A stretch of DNA of 64,000 nt from Nonomuraea fuscirosea (lineage in GTDB: Bacteria; Actinomycetota; Actinomycetes; Streptosporangiales; Streptosporangiaceae). The notes below the pieces were generated by a model that worked only from the letters and a program-made list of their open reading frames with translations, searched no databases and was not told the origin of the DNA. The stretch is from assembly GCF_003001935.1 (NCBI RefSeq), contig NZ_PVNG01000007.1, positions 342,946 through 406,945 on the forward strand, written 5' to 3'. Every line of letters begins with the position of its first letter. Positions within the stretch are counted from its first letter, which is position 1. Positions 10,401-18,682 of this stretch are shown here, piece after piece. The position numbers and the translations under genes are program-made.

Positions 10401-10460
10401 TTTCCGGTTATTTCGGAAACGTCGAGAACGGGGCAATCGATCCTTTAGGGGGAATACGCA
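10401..10460 (+). promoter_or_regulatory. shared leader of MPKLKSV gene 1 with inverted repeat and strong SD
   Basis: TTTCCG (10401-10406) and CGGAAA (10414-10419) form an inverted repeat, echoed imperfectly at 12987-13007 upstream of gene 3. The block GGGGCAATCGATCC then TTTAGGGGGAA (10430-10454) is nearly identical in all three genes and supplies the Shine-Dalgarno AGGGGGA 7 nt before the ATG. Confidence 0.6.
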
Positions 10461-10784
10461 ATGCCCAAGCTCAAGAGCGTACTCGCAGGCCTCGCCGTCA
10501 GCACCGCGCTGGCCGGCGGTGTGGTGAGCGCGGGAGCGGCCACCACCGCTGCCAGCGCCGACGCCGCCACCCAGGTCAGCACCGGCACGTCCGTCCTCAC
10601 CAACGGCTGCGGCTGGGGCTGGCGGCGGAACCGCTGTGGCGGCTGGGGCTGGAACCGTGGCGGCTGGGGTTGGCGCCGTCACCACCACCACAAGCTCCGC
10701 GTCAAGGTCAAGATCCACAACCGCAACTACAACCGTAACCACAACCACTTCCCGAGGGTCGAGCGCGACGCCGTCACTCGGTAA
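10461..10784 (+). CDS. small exported Trp/Gly/His-rich protein, MPKLKSV paralogue 1
   Basis: 107-residue protein. Residues 1-26 form a signal peptide (basic MPKLK, then a hydrophobic Ala/Gly/Val core, with possible cleavage at VSAGA-A or ASADA-A). The mature part starts with a conserved ATQVSTGTSVLTNGC segment. Next comes a Gly/Trp/Arg-rich part with C50 and C59 (GCGWGWRRNRCGGWGW), then a HHHH cluster and a basic, Asn/His-rich tail (KVKIHNRNYNRNHNH). Two paralogues lie at 11871-12170 and 12599-12946 on the opposite strand. I do not recognise a named family. The composition allows metal binding, a disulfide-tethered surface peptide or an antimicrobial, none of which is shown. A terminator follows at 10857-10888. 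Confidence 0.85.
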   Translation: MPKLKSVLAGLAVSTALAGGVVSAGAATTAASADAATQVSTGTSVLTNGCGWGWRRNRCGGWGWNRGGWGWRRHHHHKLRVKVKIHNRNYNRNHNHFPRVERDAVTR

Positions 10785-10856
10785 TTGACGACCGTCCAGG
10801 AGTGGGTCCGTAGTTTTATACGGAACGTTATCCCTTTCTCCTAGCGGCACCCAGGT

Positions 10857-10888
10857 GAGGGCTCTCCGGCGTTTGCCGGAGGGTCCTC
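10857..10888 (+). terminator. terminator of MPKLKSV gene 1
   Basis: Arms 10857-10870 (GAGGGCTCTCCGGC) and 10875-10888 (GCCGGAGGGTCCTC) form a 14-bp stem with two mismatches and a GTTT loop. A similar GAGGGCTC-type hairpin follows gene 3 at 12439-12471. Confidence 0.7.
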
Positions 10889-11398
10889 ATCCTGTTATTC
10901 GCGCACCCGTGGAAAAGCGCTCGCCTTTATGAGGTGAGGGCGGCTCGGGCCTGCCCGCGAACGTACGCGAGGCCTGTCCGCCCTGGAACACGTCGGAGCG
11001 GCGCGCAGGACCGCCACCTCACAGCGGCGAGGACATCGCTGTGAGGCGGTGACCCGCGTGCCAGGCGCCGCGTTGCGTGCATCCGCACGCCGAGGTCGCA
11101 CAGAGCCGCATGGACGGCCACCGATGGTGCGAGGGGGCGGGGCGGCCGGGAGGCAGTGGTTGCAGTGGCGCTCTGGTGGAGTGGTGCTGCGGCCGGCTGG
11201 CGACCCACACCTCCCCACGGCCGATCCCTGCGCCGAGGGCTGCCGAGAGGCGGTGACGTCGCTCGACTTACGACCCACACCTCACGATGCCGCTCCCGCA
11301 ATGAGGACCGCCGTCGCACGAAGATCCGCCCGCGTGCAGAGGACGGCGGGCAGCACGAGCAGCGGACTCGCCGGTCTCCGTGGCCGCCGGGCGGACAT
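10889..11398. other. gene-free stretch
   Basis: Several long frames cross this stretch on both strands, but all are Arg/Pro/Ser-rich translations of GC-skewed sequence with no domain and no convincing ribosome-binding site. I see no RNA gene or mobile element. Confidence 0.4.
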
Positions 11399-11660
11399 CC
11401 GACGAGGGGGACGCGCCGAGTGCCGGTACCGATCGGGCGGGTGTTCGGCGTGGACGGATGGACGCCTTGACTGCCTGTACCGGTCGGGCGGGTGTTCGGT
11501 GCAAGGGGACGGCCGCGTTGAGCGTTCGTGGAGAGTGCGGCGTTGGGGGACGGCCGCGTTGAGCGTTCGTGCAGGGTGCGGCGTTGGGGATGGACGCGTT
11601 GAGTATTCGTGCAGGGTGTGGCGTCAGGAGATGGACGCGTCGAGGGGGCGTACAGGCCGG
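11399..11660. repeat. degenerate tandem repeats, period about 41 bp
   Basis: Units resembling GACGGCCGCGTTGAGCGTTC followed by GTGCAGGGTGCGGCGTTGGG begin near 11508, 11549 and 11589, with decayed copies before and after. CGGTCGGGCGGGTGTTCG also occurs twice (about 11429 and 11481). The 11661-11870 remainder holds no supported gene. Confidence 0.6.
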
Positions 11661-11870
11661 GTGGATGTTCGCTGTGAGGGCCGGACGTGCTGAGTGCCCG
11701 CATTCGCCGGGTGGGCGGCCGGTCCTCGGTAAGGAGGTCGGGTACCGCTCGCCGGTGAATGCGGGCACTCAGTGGTGTGCCTGAGCTCATCGCCCGGGTC
11801 GTTCATCGCCCTGGGCGGACTCCGCGCCGGCGCGGTGGGCGCGCGGCGGGTTCAGGCCGTGCCAGAGGTG

Positions 11871-12170
11871 TTACCACCTGTGGCGGTCACCACCGTTGTG
11901 GTTGTGGTTCCGGTTGATGATGACGATCCTGATGCGTCCCAGGCCGTGGTGGTGGCGACCCCAGCGGTTGCCGCGGTTCCAGCCCCAGCCGCCGCAGCGG
12001 TTCCGCCGCCAGCCCCAGCCGCAGCCGTTGGTGAGGACGGACGTGCCGGTGCTGACCTGGGTGGCCGCGTCGGCGCTCGCCATGGTGGTGGCCGCTCCCG
12101 CGCTCACCACACCTCCGGTCAGAGCGGTGCTGATGGCGAGTCCTGCGATGACACTCTTGAGCTTGGGCAT
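11871..12170 (-). CDS. small exported Trp/Gly/His-rich protein, MPKLKSV paralogue 2
   Basis: 99-residue paralogue of the 10461 gene, convergent with it. The first 66 residues are nearly identical: signal peptide, ATQVSTGTSVLTNGC, then GCGWGWRRNRCGGWGW with the same Cys pair. After WNRGNRWGRHHH the tail diverges (IRIVIINRNHNHNGG, ending HRW). The ATG at 12170 is preceded by the shared GGGGCAATCGATCC...AGGGGGAA leader. Unlike genes 1 and 3, it lacks the 42-bp upstream element and the TTTCC inverted repeat, so it may be controlled differently. Function unknown. Confidence 0.85.
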   Translation of the reverse strand: MPKLKSVIAGLAISTALTGGVVSAGAATTMASADAATQVSTGTSVLTNGCGWGWRRNRCGGWGWNRGNRWGRHHHGLGRIRIVIINRNHNHNGGDRHRW

Positions 12171-12438
12171 TGCGCTTTCCCCCTAAAGGATCGATTGCCC
12201 CGTTCAGCCGCTGCAAGGCTGTCCGCGTCAAAGCGAATGGGCCGTCCAGCGACTCGGATGACGACTAACATTTCATCCGCACACAGCATATTTCCGAGAG
12301 AAAGCGCGACAAACCGGACTTACTGGTTTTTGCCCGACACGAGGCATTTCCATGGGACGGCGAACAGCGCGGCACCCACGACGAAAAGCCGGGACGGCGA
12401 TTCCCGGCCGGCGACGACAATGGCGTGAAAAACGCAGC

Positions 12439-12471
12439 GAGGGCTCCCCGGCTGTTGCCGAGGGAGCCCTC
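12439..12471 (-). terminator. terminator downstream of MPKLKSV gene 3
   Basis: Arms GAGGGCTCCCCGGC (from 12439) and GCCGAGGGAGCCCTC (to 12471) form a stem of about 14 bp with a TGTT loop. It lies in the 428-bp gap between paralogues 2 and 3, where no other gene is supported; the 12171-12330 part is the promoter region of paralogue 2. Confidence 0.65.
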
Positions 12472-12598
12472 ACCGAGTTGCCGTGGAGACGAGGAGAAAT
12501 GAAAGCCTCAGGCCGAACCGCGAGAGAAAGCGGACCGCTCCCGAGAGCCCGCATCAATAGCGGGCACTCATCCCTGCGCCATCAACGCACGGACTTTG

Positions 12599-12946
12599 TT
12601 ACCAGTTCTGCCCGTCACGGCGCTGGTGGTGCTCCTCGTGGCCGTTGTCGTTGTGGTTGTCGTTGCGGATCACGATGCAGATGTGGCCGCTACGGTGCCG
12701 GCGGTGGCCGCCCCAGCCGCCCCAGCCCCAGCCGCCGCCGTGGTGGCCCCTGTTGCAGCGCTGGTGGTGACGACGGTGGTGGTGGTGACGGCCCCAGCCC
12801 CAGCCGTCCGACGCGAGGACGGACGTGCCGGTGGTGACCTGGGTGGCGGCGTTGGCCGCGGTCGTCGCCGCGCCCGCGCTGACCATGCCGCCGGTCAGCG
12901 CCGTGCTGAAGGCGAGGCCTGCGATAACACTCTTGAGCTTGGGCAT
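12599..12946 (-). CDS. small exported His/Trp/Gly-rich protein, MPKLKSV paralogue 3
   Basis: 115-residue third paralogue. The signal peptide (MPKLKSVIAGLAFSTALTGG) and the ATQVTTGTSVL segment match the other two. The core differs: HHHHRRHH, GGGWGWGGWGGHRRHRSGH, then an Asn/Asp/His tail ending QNW. Cysteines sit at about 64 and 90 rather than 50 and 59. The leader before the ATG at 12946 matches genes 1 and 2, and the upstream 180 bp is clearly homologous to that of gene 1, including the 42-bp element at 13084-13125. The pattern is a conserved export signal and expression cassette carrying a fast-changing mature peptide. Function unknown. Confidence 0.85.
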   Translation of the reverse strand: MPKLKSVIAGLAFSTALTGGMVSAGAATTAANAATQVTTGTSVLASDGWGWGRHHHHRRHHQRCNRGHHGGGWGWGGWGGHRRHRSGHICIVIRNDNHNDNGHEEHHQRRDGQNW

Positions 12947-13083
12947 TGCGTTTTCCCCCTAAAGGATCGGTTGCCCCGTTCTCGGCGTTTTCCGGATTTC
13001 CGGGAAACAGATCTGGACGGCTGCTGAAGGCTCATCCACGGAATGTCATTTCCGGGCCGGTGGGCGGGCAAACGGTCACGACC

Positions 13084-13125
13084 CCATTTTGCTCTGCATT
13101 AACAATCTTATTGCTCGCATTAAAG
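13084..13125 (-). promoter_or_regulatory. 42-bp AT-rich conserved upstream element (copy 2)
   Basis: Minus-strand copy of the element at 10283-10324, with one mismatch in 42 bp and the same distance (137 bp) to the start codon of paralogue 3. Confidence 0.6.
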
Positions 13126-13970
13126 ATTTATCCACTGAAAAGAGAGGATATGTCCGAATCTTCCGCATTTGGCCCGGCCAAGTATGGGCGGCAACGGGTC
13201 ATCGCCCGGACGTCTAGCGACGCCGGACCCTTTTCAGCGCCGGTGGTGCGCATGCGCGGCCGCTCCCGGACGTCGAAAATCCGCGAGCGAACAATGGCAC
13301 GACGACGGCCACGACAAACACACGAATAGGCTTGGCCGTTTTCACCGCAATGGGGATGCGTACCAAAAACCATGTGCGTTGTCCGGCGCGCGCGGCGGTC
13401 ACCGTCGATCGGGGAATGGCGATCGAGCCGTCCCAGGAGATGTCCGCCGCTGTGCGTGGATCCCGGCCATGGCGATCGTCGGCCCGCTCCGTCTGTTAAC
13501 GGTACGTACCTCAGTCGTCACGCTCGGTATCCTCATGCTTTCCGGCCGCGATGGCCATAAACGGCTTACGCCAGCCTTTGCCACAGCCTTGGTGTGTCAA
13601 GAGATCGCTTAGGCCCCTATCCAACGAAAAATCCAGAAACGCCCAGGGCCGGGCCCTCTGGTGGCCAAGCATGAGCGATCTGCGCAGGGCAGCCCTCCAG
13701 CCGTCCGCCAGCGCCATCCGCGACGCCGGTCCGACGACGGTGTGGAGGCGGTGCTGGTCGATGGCGGAGGAGGAACAGTGATGGTCGTCGGTGAACGACG
13801 GTGGTCCAGGGGCGCGGCGGATGGGGGGAAGCGTGGTGGGCGGCGGCGGAGGGGTTGTGGCGAGTGGCGGTGGGTCCTGGCCTGCAGGGGTCGCGTGCAG
13901 CAGCGATCGCATGGCGGGTGAACGTGGCGAGAGGCGCTAATGGCGGTGGTGGGGTGGGCTGAGGGGGTGG
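13126..13970. other. gene-poor stretch
   Basis: No frame here shows a recognisable protein family. Candidates such as 13551-13781 (plus) and 13128-13373 (minus) lack ribosome-binding sites and domain signatures. The base composition is less GC-biased up to about 13650, suggesting non-coding or acquired DNA. I see no inverted-repeat-bounded element. Confidence 0.4.
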
Positions 13971-14303
13971 TTAGCGTTTGCCGGTTTTCTTTAGGTGGTG
14001 GGTGGAGGCGAAGCCTCTGCGGCCGAGGTCTGTTCCGTGGATGCGGCGCCACTTGCCGAACTTCTCGCAGTTGCCCCATGTGCGATCCCCCGGATACAGC
14101 TTGTCCACGACCCGGCCCGCCGGCGTCACCCGTACGTTCAGCCGGGTTTTCACCCGGACCACCCGGTACCTGCAGCCGGTGCGGTCGAGGGTGGTGGTCG
14201 CGTTCGCGGGGCGGGTGTCGCCGAGGACGACGAGCCCTCCGCCCATGACGGTGACCGCGAGGGCCGTGGCCGCGAGGGTTGCGGTGGTGTGGGTGGTGAG
14301 CAT
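13971..14303 (-). CDS. small exported SH3-like protein
   Basis: 110-residue protein with an N-terminal signal peptide (MLTTHTTATLAATALAVTVMGGGLVVLG). The mature part reads CRYRVVRVKTRLNVRVTPAGRVVDKLYPGDRTWG then CEKFGKWRRIHG. This resembles a bacterial SH3 domain: LNVRxxP, a short loop, GD, and W-x-x-I. Two cysteines (in TGCRY and GNCEKF) could form a disulfide. The ATG at 14303 has AGGGGGTA 5-12 nt upstream. Divergent from the hydrolase at 14453. Bacterial SH3 domains often bind peptidoglycan or envelope ligands; that role is inferred only. Confidence 0.75.
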   Translation of the reverse strand: MLTTHTTATLAATALAVTVMGGGLVVLGDTRPANATTTLDRTGCRYRVVRVKTRLNVRVTPAGRVVDKLYPGDRTWGNCEKFGKWRRIHGTDLGRRGFASTHHLKKTGKR

Positions 14304-14452
14304 GGCGTACCCCCTGGTGCTGGTTGGGACGTGACGCCTTGCTGTCCAGATAGAGCGTGTAAATGCCCTTCTGTACGGAATCCGGACTCCACCAAGGGAC
14401 GATGGTTATCGTGAAAAGACGGGGTGTTCGAAGGAGATGAGGAGGAGAGATC

Positions 14453-15352
14453 ATGGCCGCGCAGCCGGTCCCACACTGGCCGGGACGCATGATCGGCCCG
14501 GTGCACGTCCGATCCACGCCGAAGGGGCCCGCCGAGCAGGCGGTGTTCGTGCACGGCCTGGCGGGGGCGGCCACCAACTGGACCGACCTGATGGACGAGC
14601 TGAAGGACACCGTCACCGGCCACGCCATCGACCTGCCGGGCGCGGGGTTCTCGCCCGTGCCGGCCGACGGCGACTACTCGGTCGCCGCCCACGCGGGCGC
14701 GGTGGTCGGCCTGCTGGAGCACACGGGCCCGGCCCACCTGTTCGGCAACTCGCTCGGCGGCGCGATCGCGGTCAGGGTGGCCGCCTCCCGTCCCGACCTG
14801 GTCCGTTCGCTGACGCTCGTCTCGCCGGCCCTGCCCGATCTGCTCCCGAGGTACGGCCCCGTCCGCATCGCCGCGGCGGCGGTGCCCAGGCTGGGCGAGT
14901 GGGTGGCCGACCGGCTGCGCCTGATCCCGGTCGAGCAGCGCATCACCGCGTCCATGTCCATGGTGTGGGCCGACGCGGGCGCCGTGCATCCCGTACGCCT
15001 GCGCGACGCCATCGACGAGCAGCGCAGGCGCGACGACCTGCCGCACGCCGGCGAGGCGATGATCCGCTCCGCCCGCGGCATCGTCGCCGAGTACTTCCGC
15101 CGGGGCGAGGACACGCTCTGGCGGCAGGCGGAGAAGGTCAGGGCCCGCACGCTGATCATTCACGGCCGCCACGACCGCCTGGTCCGCCCGGCCATGGCGC
15201 GGAAGGCGTACCGTACGTTCCGGCAGGTCAGGCTGGTGCTGCTGCCGACGGCGGGGCACGTGGCGATGATGGAGACGCCGAAGGTGGTGGCGGCCGAGGC
15301 ACGCCGTCTGATCAGTGAGACTCGATTGGGGAATGCCCCACTGCCCAGCTAG
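14453..15352 (+). CDS. alpha/beta hydrolase
   Basis: 299-residue alpha/beta-hydrolase-fold protein. Oxyanion region VFVHGLAGAATNWTDLMDEL, nucleophile elbow GNSLGG (Ser), a lid domain from about 125 to 215, a likely acid in HGRHDRLVRP and the catalytic His in LPTAGHVAMMETP. It resembles the hydrolase that sits near adnA in mycobacteria (lipV region), though here it precedes moeZ. GGAGATGAGGAGGAG lies just upstream of the ATG, an unusually strong ribosome-binding site. moeZ starts 43 bp after the stop, so the two may be cotranscribed. Substrate unknown. Confidence 0.87.
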   Translation: MAAQPVPHWPGRMIGPVHVRSTPKGPAEQAVFVHGLAGAATNWTDLMDELKDTVTGHAIDLPGAGFSPVPADGDYSVAAHAGAVVGLLEHTGPAHLFGNSLGGAIAVRVAASRPDLVRSLTLVSPALPDLLPRYGPVRIAAAAVPRLGEWVADRLRLIPVEQRITASMSMVWADAGAVHPVRLRDAIDEQRRRDDLPHAGEAMIRSARGIVAEYFRRGEDTLWRQAEKVRARTLIIHGRHDRLVRPAMARKAYRTFRQVRLVLLPTAGHVAMMETPKVVAAEARRLISETRLGNAPLPS

Positions 15353-15395
15353 GTTTCACAGTTGAGATGAGACCCCTGAAACGGGAGCGTAGAAC

Positions 15396-16577
15396 GTGTC
15401 GTTGCCACCGCTGGTCGAGCCGGCCGCAGAGCTGACCGTCGACGAAGTGCGCCGCTACTCGCGCCACCTGATCATTCCCGATGTGGGCATGGCGGGGCAG
15501 AAGCGGCTGAAGAACGCCAAGGTGCTGTGTGTGGGTGCCGGTGGCCTGGGCTCGCCCGCGCTGCTGTATCTCGCGGCGGCGGGGGTCGGCACCCTCGGCA
15601 TCATCGACTTCGACGTGGTCGATGAGTCCAACCTGCAGCGCCAGGTCATCCACGGCCAGTCCGACGTGGGCCGGCCGAAGGCCGAGAGCGCCGCCGCCTC
15701 GATCCGCGAGATCAACCCGCTGGTCGAGGTCGTGATCCACAACACGGCGCTGACGAACGAGAACGTGATGGAGATCTTCTCCGGCTACGACCTCATCGTC
15801 GACGGCACCGACAACTTCGCCACCCGCTACATGGTGAACGACGCCGCCGTGCTGCTCGGCAAGCCGTACGTCTGGGGCTCGATCTACCGCTTCGACGGCC
15901 AGGCCAGCGTCTTCTGGGCCGAGCACGGGCCCTGCTACCGCTGCCTCTACCCGGAGCCCCCGCCTCCCGGCATGGTGCCGTCGTGCGCCGAGGGCGGCGT
16001 GCTCGGCGTGCTGTGCGCCTCCATCGGCTCCATCCAGGTCAACGAGGCCATCAAGCTGCTGACCGGCATCGGCGACCCGCTGGTCGGCCGGCTGATGATC
16101 TATGACGCCCTGGAGATGAAGTACCGCGACGTCAAGGTCCGCAAGGACCCCGAGTGCGTGCTGTGCGGCAAGACCCCCTCGGTCACCCAGCTGCTCGACG
16201 ACTACGAGGCGTTCTGCGGCGCGGTCTCCGACGAGGCGGCCGAGGCGGCCAGCGGCTCCACGATCACCGCGGTCGAGCTCAAGGGCATGATGGACCGCGG
16301 CGAGAGCATCTACGTCGTCGACGTCCGCGAGCCCAACGAGTACGAGATCGTCTCCATCCCCGGCGCCACGCTGATCCCGAAGGGCGAGTTCCTCAACGGC
16401 TCGGCCCTGGAGAAGCTGCCCCAGGACAAGAAGATCGTGCTGCACTGCAAGTCGGGCGCGCGCTCGGCCGAGGCGCTCGCGGTCGTCAAGAACGCCGGCT
16501 TCGCCGACGCCGTCCACGTGGGCGGCGGTGTGCTGAGCTGGGTCAAGACCGTGGACCCGAGCCTGCCCAGCTACTGA
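15396..16577 (+). CDS. moeZ: MoeZ-type adenylyltransferase/sulfurtransferase
   Basis: 393-residue fusion of an E1-like MoeB/ThiF adenylation domain and a C-terminal rhodanese domain. It adenylates the C-terminus of small sulfur-carrier proteins and loads sulfur, for molybdopterin and thiocarboxylate-dependent pathways. Visible: RYSRHLIIPDVG; nucleotide-binding GAGGLGSP; DFDVVDESNLQRQ; DGTDNFATRY; zinc-binding CYRC and CVLC pairs; then the rhodanese active-site loop CKSGARS (near residue 350). The rhodanese Cys is present, so the sulfurtransferase should be active. Length and order match M. tuberculosis MoeZ (Rv3206c). A moaE gene occurs further along at 58991. Confidence 0.96.
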   Translation: MSLPPLVEPAAELTVDEVRRYSRHLIIPDVGMAGQKRLKNAKVLCVGAGGLGSPALLYLAAAGVGTLGIIDFDVVDESNLQRQVIHGQSDVGRPKAESAAASIREINPLVEVVIHNTALTNENVMEIFSGYDLIVDGTDNFATRYMVNDAAVLLGKPYVWGSIYRFDGQASVFWAEHGPCYRCLYPEPPPPGMVPSCAEGGVLGVLCASIGSIQVNEAIKLLTGIGDPLVGRLMIYDALEMKYRDVKVRKDPECVLCGKTPSVTQLLDDYEAFCGAVSDEAAEAASGSTITAVELKGMMDRGESIYVVDVREPNEYEIVSIPGATLIPKGEFLNGSALEKLPQDKKIVLHCKSGARSAEALAVVKNAGFADAVHVGGGVLSWVKTVDPSLPSY

Positions 16578-16623
16578 GGGTTTCTGCGTATGCTCCCCAG
16601 ACACGGCCTTTAAGGTCGAAGGT

Positions 16624-17346
16624 GTGAACTCTGCCCGCCCCTGGCCCACACTCGTGGTGGCCTCCGCGCTGACGCTGTTCTGCGCGGTGACCGCCGGAGT
16701 GGCGGGCAGTGCGGCGGGCACGGAGCTCACCAGGGGGCCCAGCACGGCCGAGCTGCGCACGGCGGCCGCGCAGGAGGTGGCCGAGCGCTGGCGCGCCTGG
16801 CCGACCGGCCGCATCTTCCCCGCGACGCTGCCCTACTCCGCCGAACAGGGCGGGCGCGAGCGGGCCCACCGGGTCGGCATCTCGCCGCACTCGGCGTGCG
16901 GCGCGGACGCCGTGGACGCCAAGGCGGTCGAGGCGCTGCGGGCGGCGGGCTGCAAGGGCGTTCTGCGGGCCACGTACGTGGACGCGCTGCGCGGCGTGCT
17001 CGTCACGATCGGCGTGGTGGCGCTGCGTGACGAGCCGGGGGCCGTACGCGCCAAGTCCGCCTTCGCCGGCAACGGCAAACCAGCACCCGGCTTGCGCCCG
17101 CTGGCCTTCACCGGAACGGTGTCCGACCGGTTCACGCCGGCCGTGCGCCAGTCGGGGTCGGTCCGCCAGGCGGGCCCGTACCTGGTGCTGACCACGGCCG
17201 GCCAGGTCGACGGGCGGCCGGCGGACGCGGCCGGCGAGCCGCGGCCCGCGATCTTCGCCTTCGCCACCGACATCGCCGAGCGGGTGCTGAGCGAGCTGAG
17301 CACGCCGAAGATGCCCGACTGCGCCGCCAGGGAGTGGCGGTGCTGA
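16624..17346 (+). CDS. membrane-anchored Cys-containing protein, module 1 partner of mycosin
   Basis: 240-residue protein from a GTG start: one N-terminal hydrophobic segment (TLVVASALTLFCAVTAGVAG), then an extracytoplasmic domain. The domain contains RWRAWPTGRIFPATLPY, RVGISPHSACGADAVDAK, AAGCKGVLRATYVD and VTIGVVALRDE, and ends PKMPDCAAREWRC. Paralogous to the 18683 gene over this whole part, including four positionally conserved Cys (one pair in the middle, one pair at the extreme C-terminus), suggesting disulfides. The family is not one I can name. The stop overlaps the GTG start of the mycosin-like gene (GTGCTGA), so the two proteins are probably made together and may act as a complex or as protease and substrate/regulator. 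Confidence 0.8.
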   Translation: MNSARPWPTLVVASALTLFCAVTAGVAGSAAGTELTRGPSTAELRTAAAQEVAERWRAWPTGRIFPATLPYSAEQGGRERAHRVGISPHSACGADAVDAKAVEALRAAGCKGVLRATYVDALRGVLVTIGVVALRDEPGAVRAKSAFAGNGKPAPGLRPLAFTGTVSDRFTPAVRQSGSVRQAGPYLVLTTAGQVDGRPADAAGEPRPAIFAFATDIAERVLSELSTPKMPDCAAREWRC

Positions 17347-18629
17347 CCCGGGGCAGGGGGCGAGGCGTGCTGCGACAAAGCTCGCCGAACCGGGGCACTT
17401 CGAGACGCGGCATGGGCGCGGCGGCGGGGGCGTTGCTGCTCGCCGCCGCCCCCGCCGCGGCCGGCACGCTGCTCCAGCCCGCCCACGCCGACGACGTGCG
17501 CGGCGGCCAGCAGGCCGTCATCGAGACGTTGAAACTGCCGCAGGCGTGGCGGACCAGCAAGGGCGCGGGCGTGCTGGTGGCCGTGCTCGACTCCGGCGTC
17601 GATCCGGGCCATCGCGACCTGGCCGGCGCGGTCCGCGTGGGCAAGGATTTCACCGAGGGCGCAAATCCGCCCGGGATCGCGCCCAGCAGGCTGCACGGCA
17701 CGTACATGGCTTCCCTGATCGCCGGGCACGGCCACGGACCCCAGGGAAAACGGGGGATCATCGGCGTCGCGCCCGAAGCGGACGTACTGTCGGTAAGGGT
17801 CATCCTCGAGGACGAGGAGCCGGGCTTCCGGGAGTTCAACTCGGCCGAGCGTTTCGAGAACGTGGTGGCCAAGGGCATCCGCTACGCGGTGGACGAGGGG
17901 GCAGACGTCATCAACATGTCGATCTCCAAGGAGCTGGCGACCAGGGAGGAGCGCGCGGCCATCCGCTACGCCATCTCCAAGGGCGTCGTGCTCGTCGCCG
18001 CCGCGGGCAACCGGGGCGACAGGAAGGTCGAAGGCGACTTCGCCCCCTACTCCTACCCGGCGGCCTTCCCCGGCGTCGTCTCCGTCGGGGCGACCGACGA
18101 GCGGCTGCGGCGGGCCACGTTCTCCAACTGGAACTCCTCGGTGCTGGTGGCCGCGCCCGGCGTGGACATCATGGGCGCCGGCCCCGGCGACGAATACTGG
18201 GTCGGCCGGGGCACCTCGCAGGCCAGCGCGCTGGTCTCGGGCGTGGCCGCGCTCATCAAGGCGCGCCATCCGCGCATGTCGCCGCCGCTGGTGGCGCGGG
18301 CCATGGCCGACAGCGCCACCGACCGGCCTCCCGGCGGCTACGACACCGCGACCGGCTTCGGCATCGTCAACGCCGCCAAGGCCCTGGCCGAGGCGGCCCG
18401 GCTGGCCGGGCACACCGAGACCGCCGCGGGCGACCAGGCCCAGGACCCGGCCCGGCCGCTGGCCGGTGGGCAGGCGGGCCCGGTCGAGGTCATCGTCAGG
18501 GACGAACGGCGCGTCACGGTCTACACGGCGGTCGCCGCCGCGGCCGGCGCCGGCGCGCTCGCGTCCCTGGCCGTCATATTCGTCCTGGTCAGACGGGTAC
18601 GCCGGGCCGCCATGGCACAGGACGCATGA
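17340..18629 (+). CDS. mycosin-like membrane subtilase, module 1
   Basis: 429-residue S8 serine protease. Signal peptide near 24-46 (AAAGALLLAAAPAAAG), catalytic Asp in VAVLDSGVDPGH, His in LHGTYMASLIAG, oxyanion Asn in AAAGNRGD, Ser in GTSQASALVSGVAALI, and a C-terminal transmembrane anchor (VAAAAGAGALASLAVIFVLV) followed by basic RRVRRAA. This is the architecture of MycP mycosins of type VII secretion: exported, membrane-anchored, active site outside. The length is also typical. The start is the GTG at 17340 overlapping the upstream stop; a GTG two codons earlier (17334) is possible. No EccB/C/D/E or WxG100 genes are in the window, so the link to type VII secretion is by family only. Confidence 0.88.
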   Translation: MLTRGRGRGVLRQSSPNRGTSRRGMGAAAGALLLAAAPAAAGTLLQPAHADDVRGGQQAVIETLKLPQAWRTSKGAGVLVAVLDSGVDPGHRDLAGAVRVGKDFTEGANPPGIAPSRLHGTYMASLIAGHGHGPQGKRGIIGVAPEADVLSVRVILEDEEPGFREFNSAERFENVVAKGIRYAVDEGADVINMSISKELATREERAAIRYAISKGVVLVAAAGNRGDRKVEGDFAPYSYPAAFPGVVSVGATDERLRRATFSNWNSSVLVAAPGVDIMGAGPGDEYWVGRGTSQASALVSGVAALIKARHPRMSPPLVARAMADSATDRPPGGYDTATGFGIVNAAKALAEAARLAGHTETAAGDQAQDPARPLAGGQAGPVEVIVRDERRVTVYTAVAAAAGAGALASLAVIFVLVRRVRRAAMAQDA

Positions 18630-18682
18630 TCCGCCCACCAAGGGGGACGAAATAGACACGAAGCGAATGCGGGAACGAGGCG

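Noticed and set aside
11049..11693. 214-residue Arg/Gly/Cys-rich plus-strand frame
   Set aside because: Peptide is a read-through of degenerate DNA repeats; no start signal or family.
10461..12946. Calling the MPKLKSV peptides a RiPP cluster
   Set aside because: The constant part looks like a Sec signal peptide rather than a RiPP leader, and no cyclase, radical-SAM, lanthionine or YcaO enzyme gene is near. moeZ and the ThiF-like gene belong to conserved backbone loci.
9841..14000. Genomic island or prophage call
   Set aside because: Gene-poor and partly lower in GC, but I found no integrase, transposase, tRNA-linked attachment site or flanking direct repeats.
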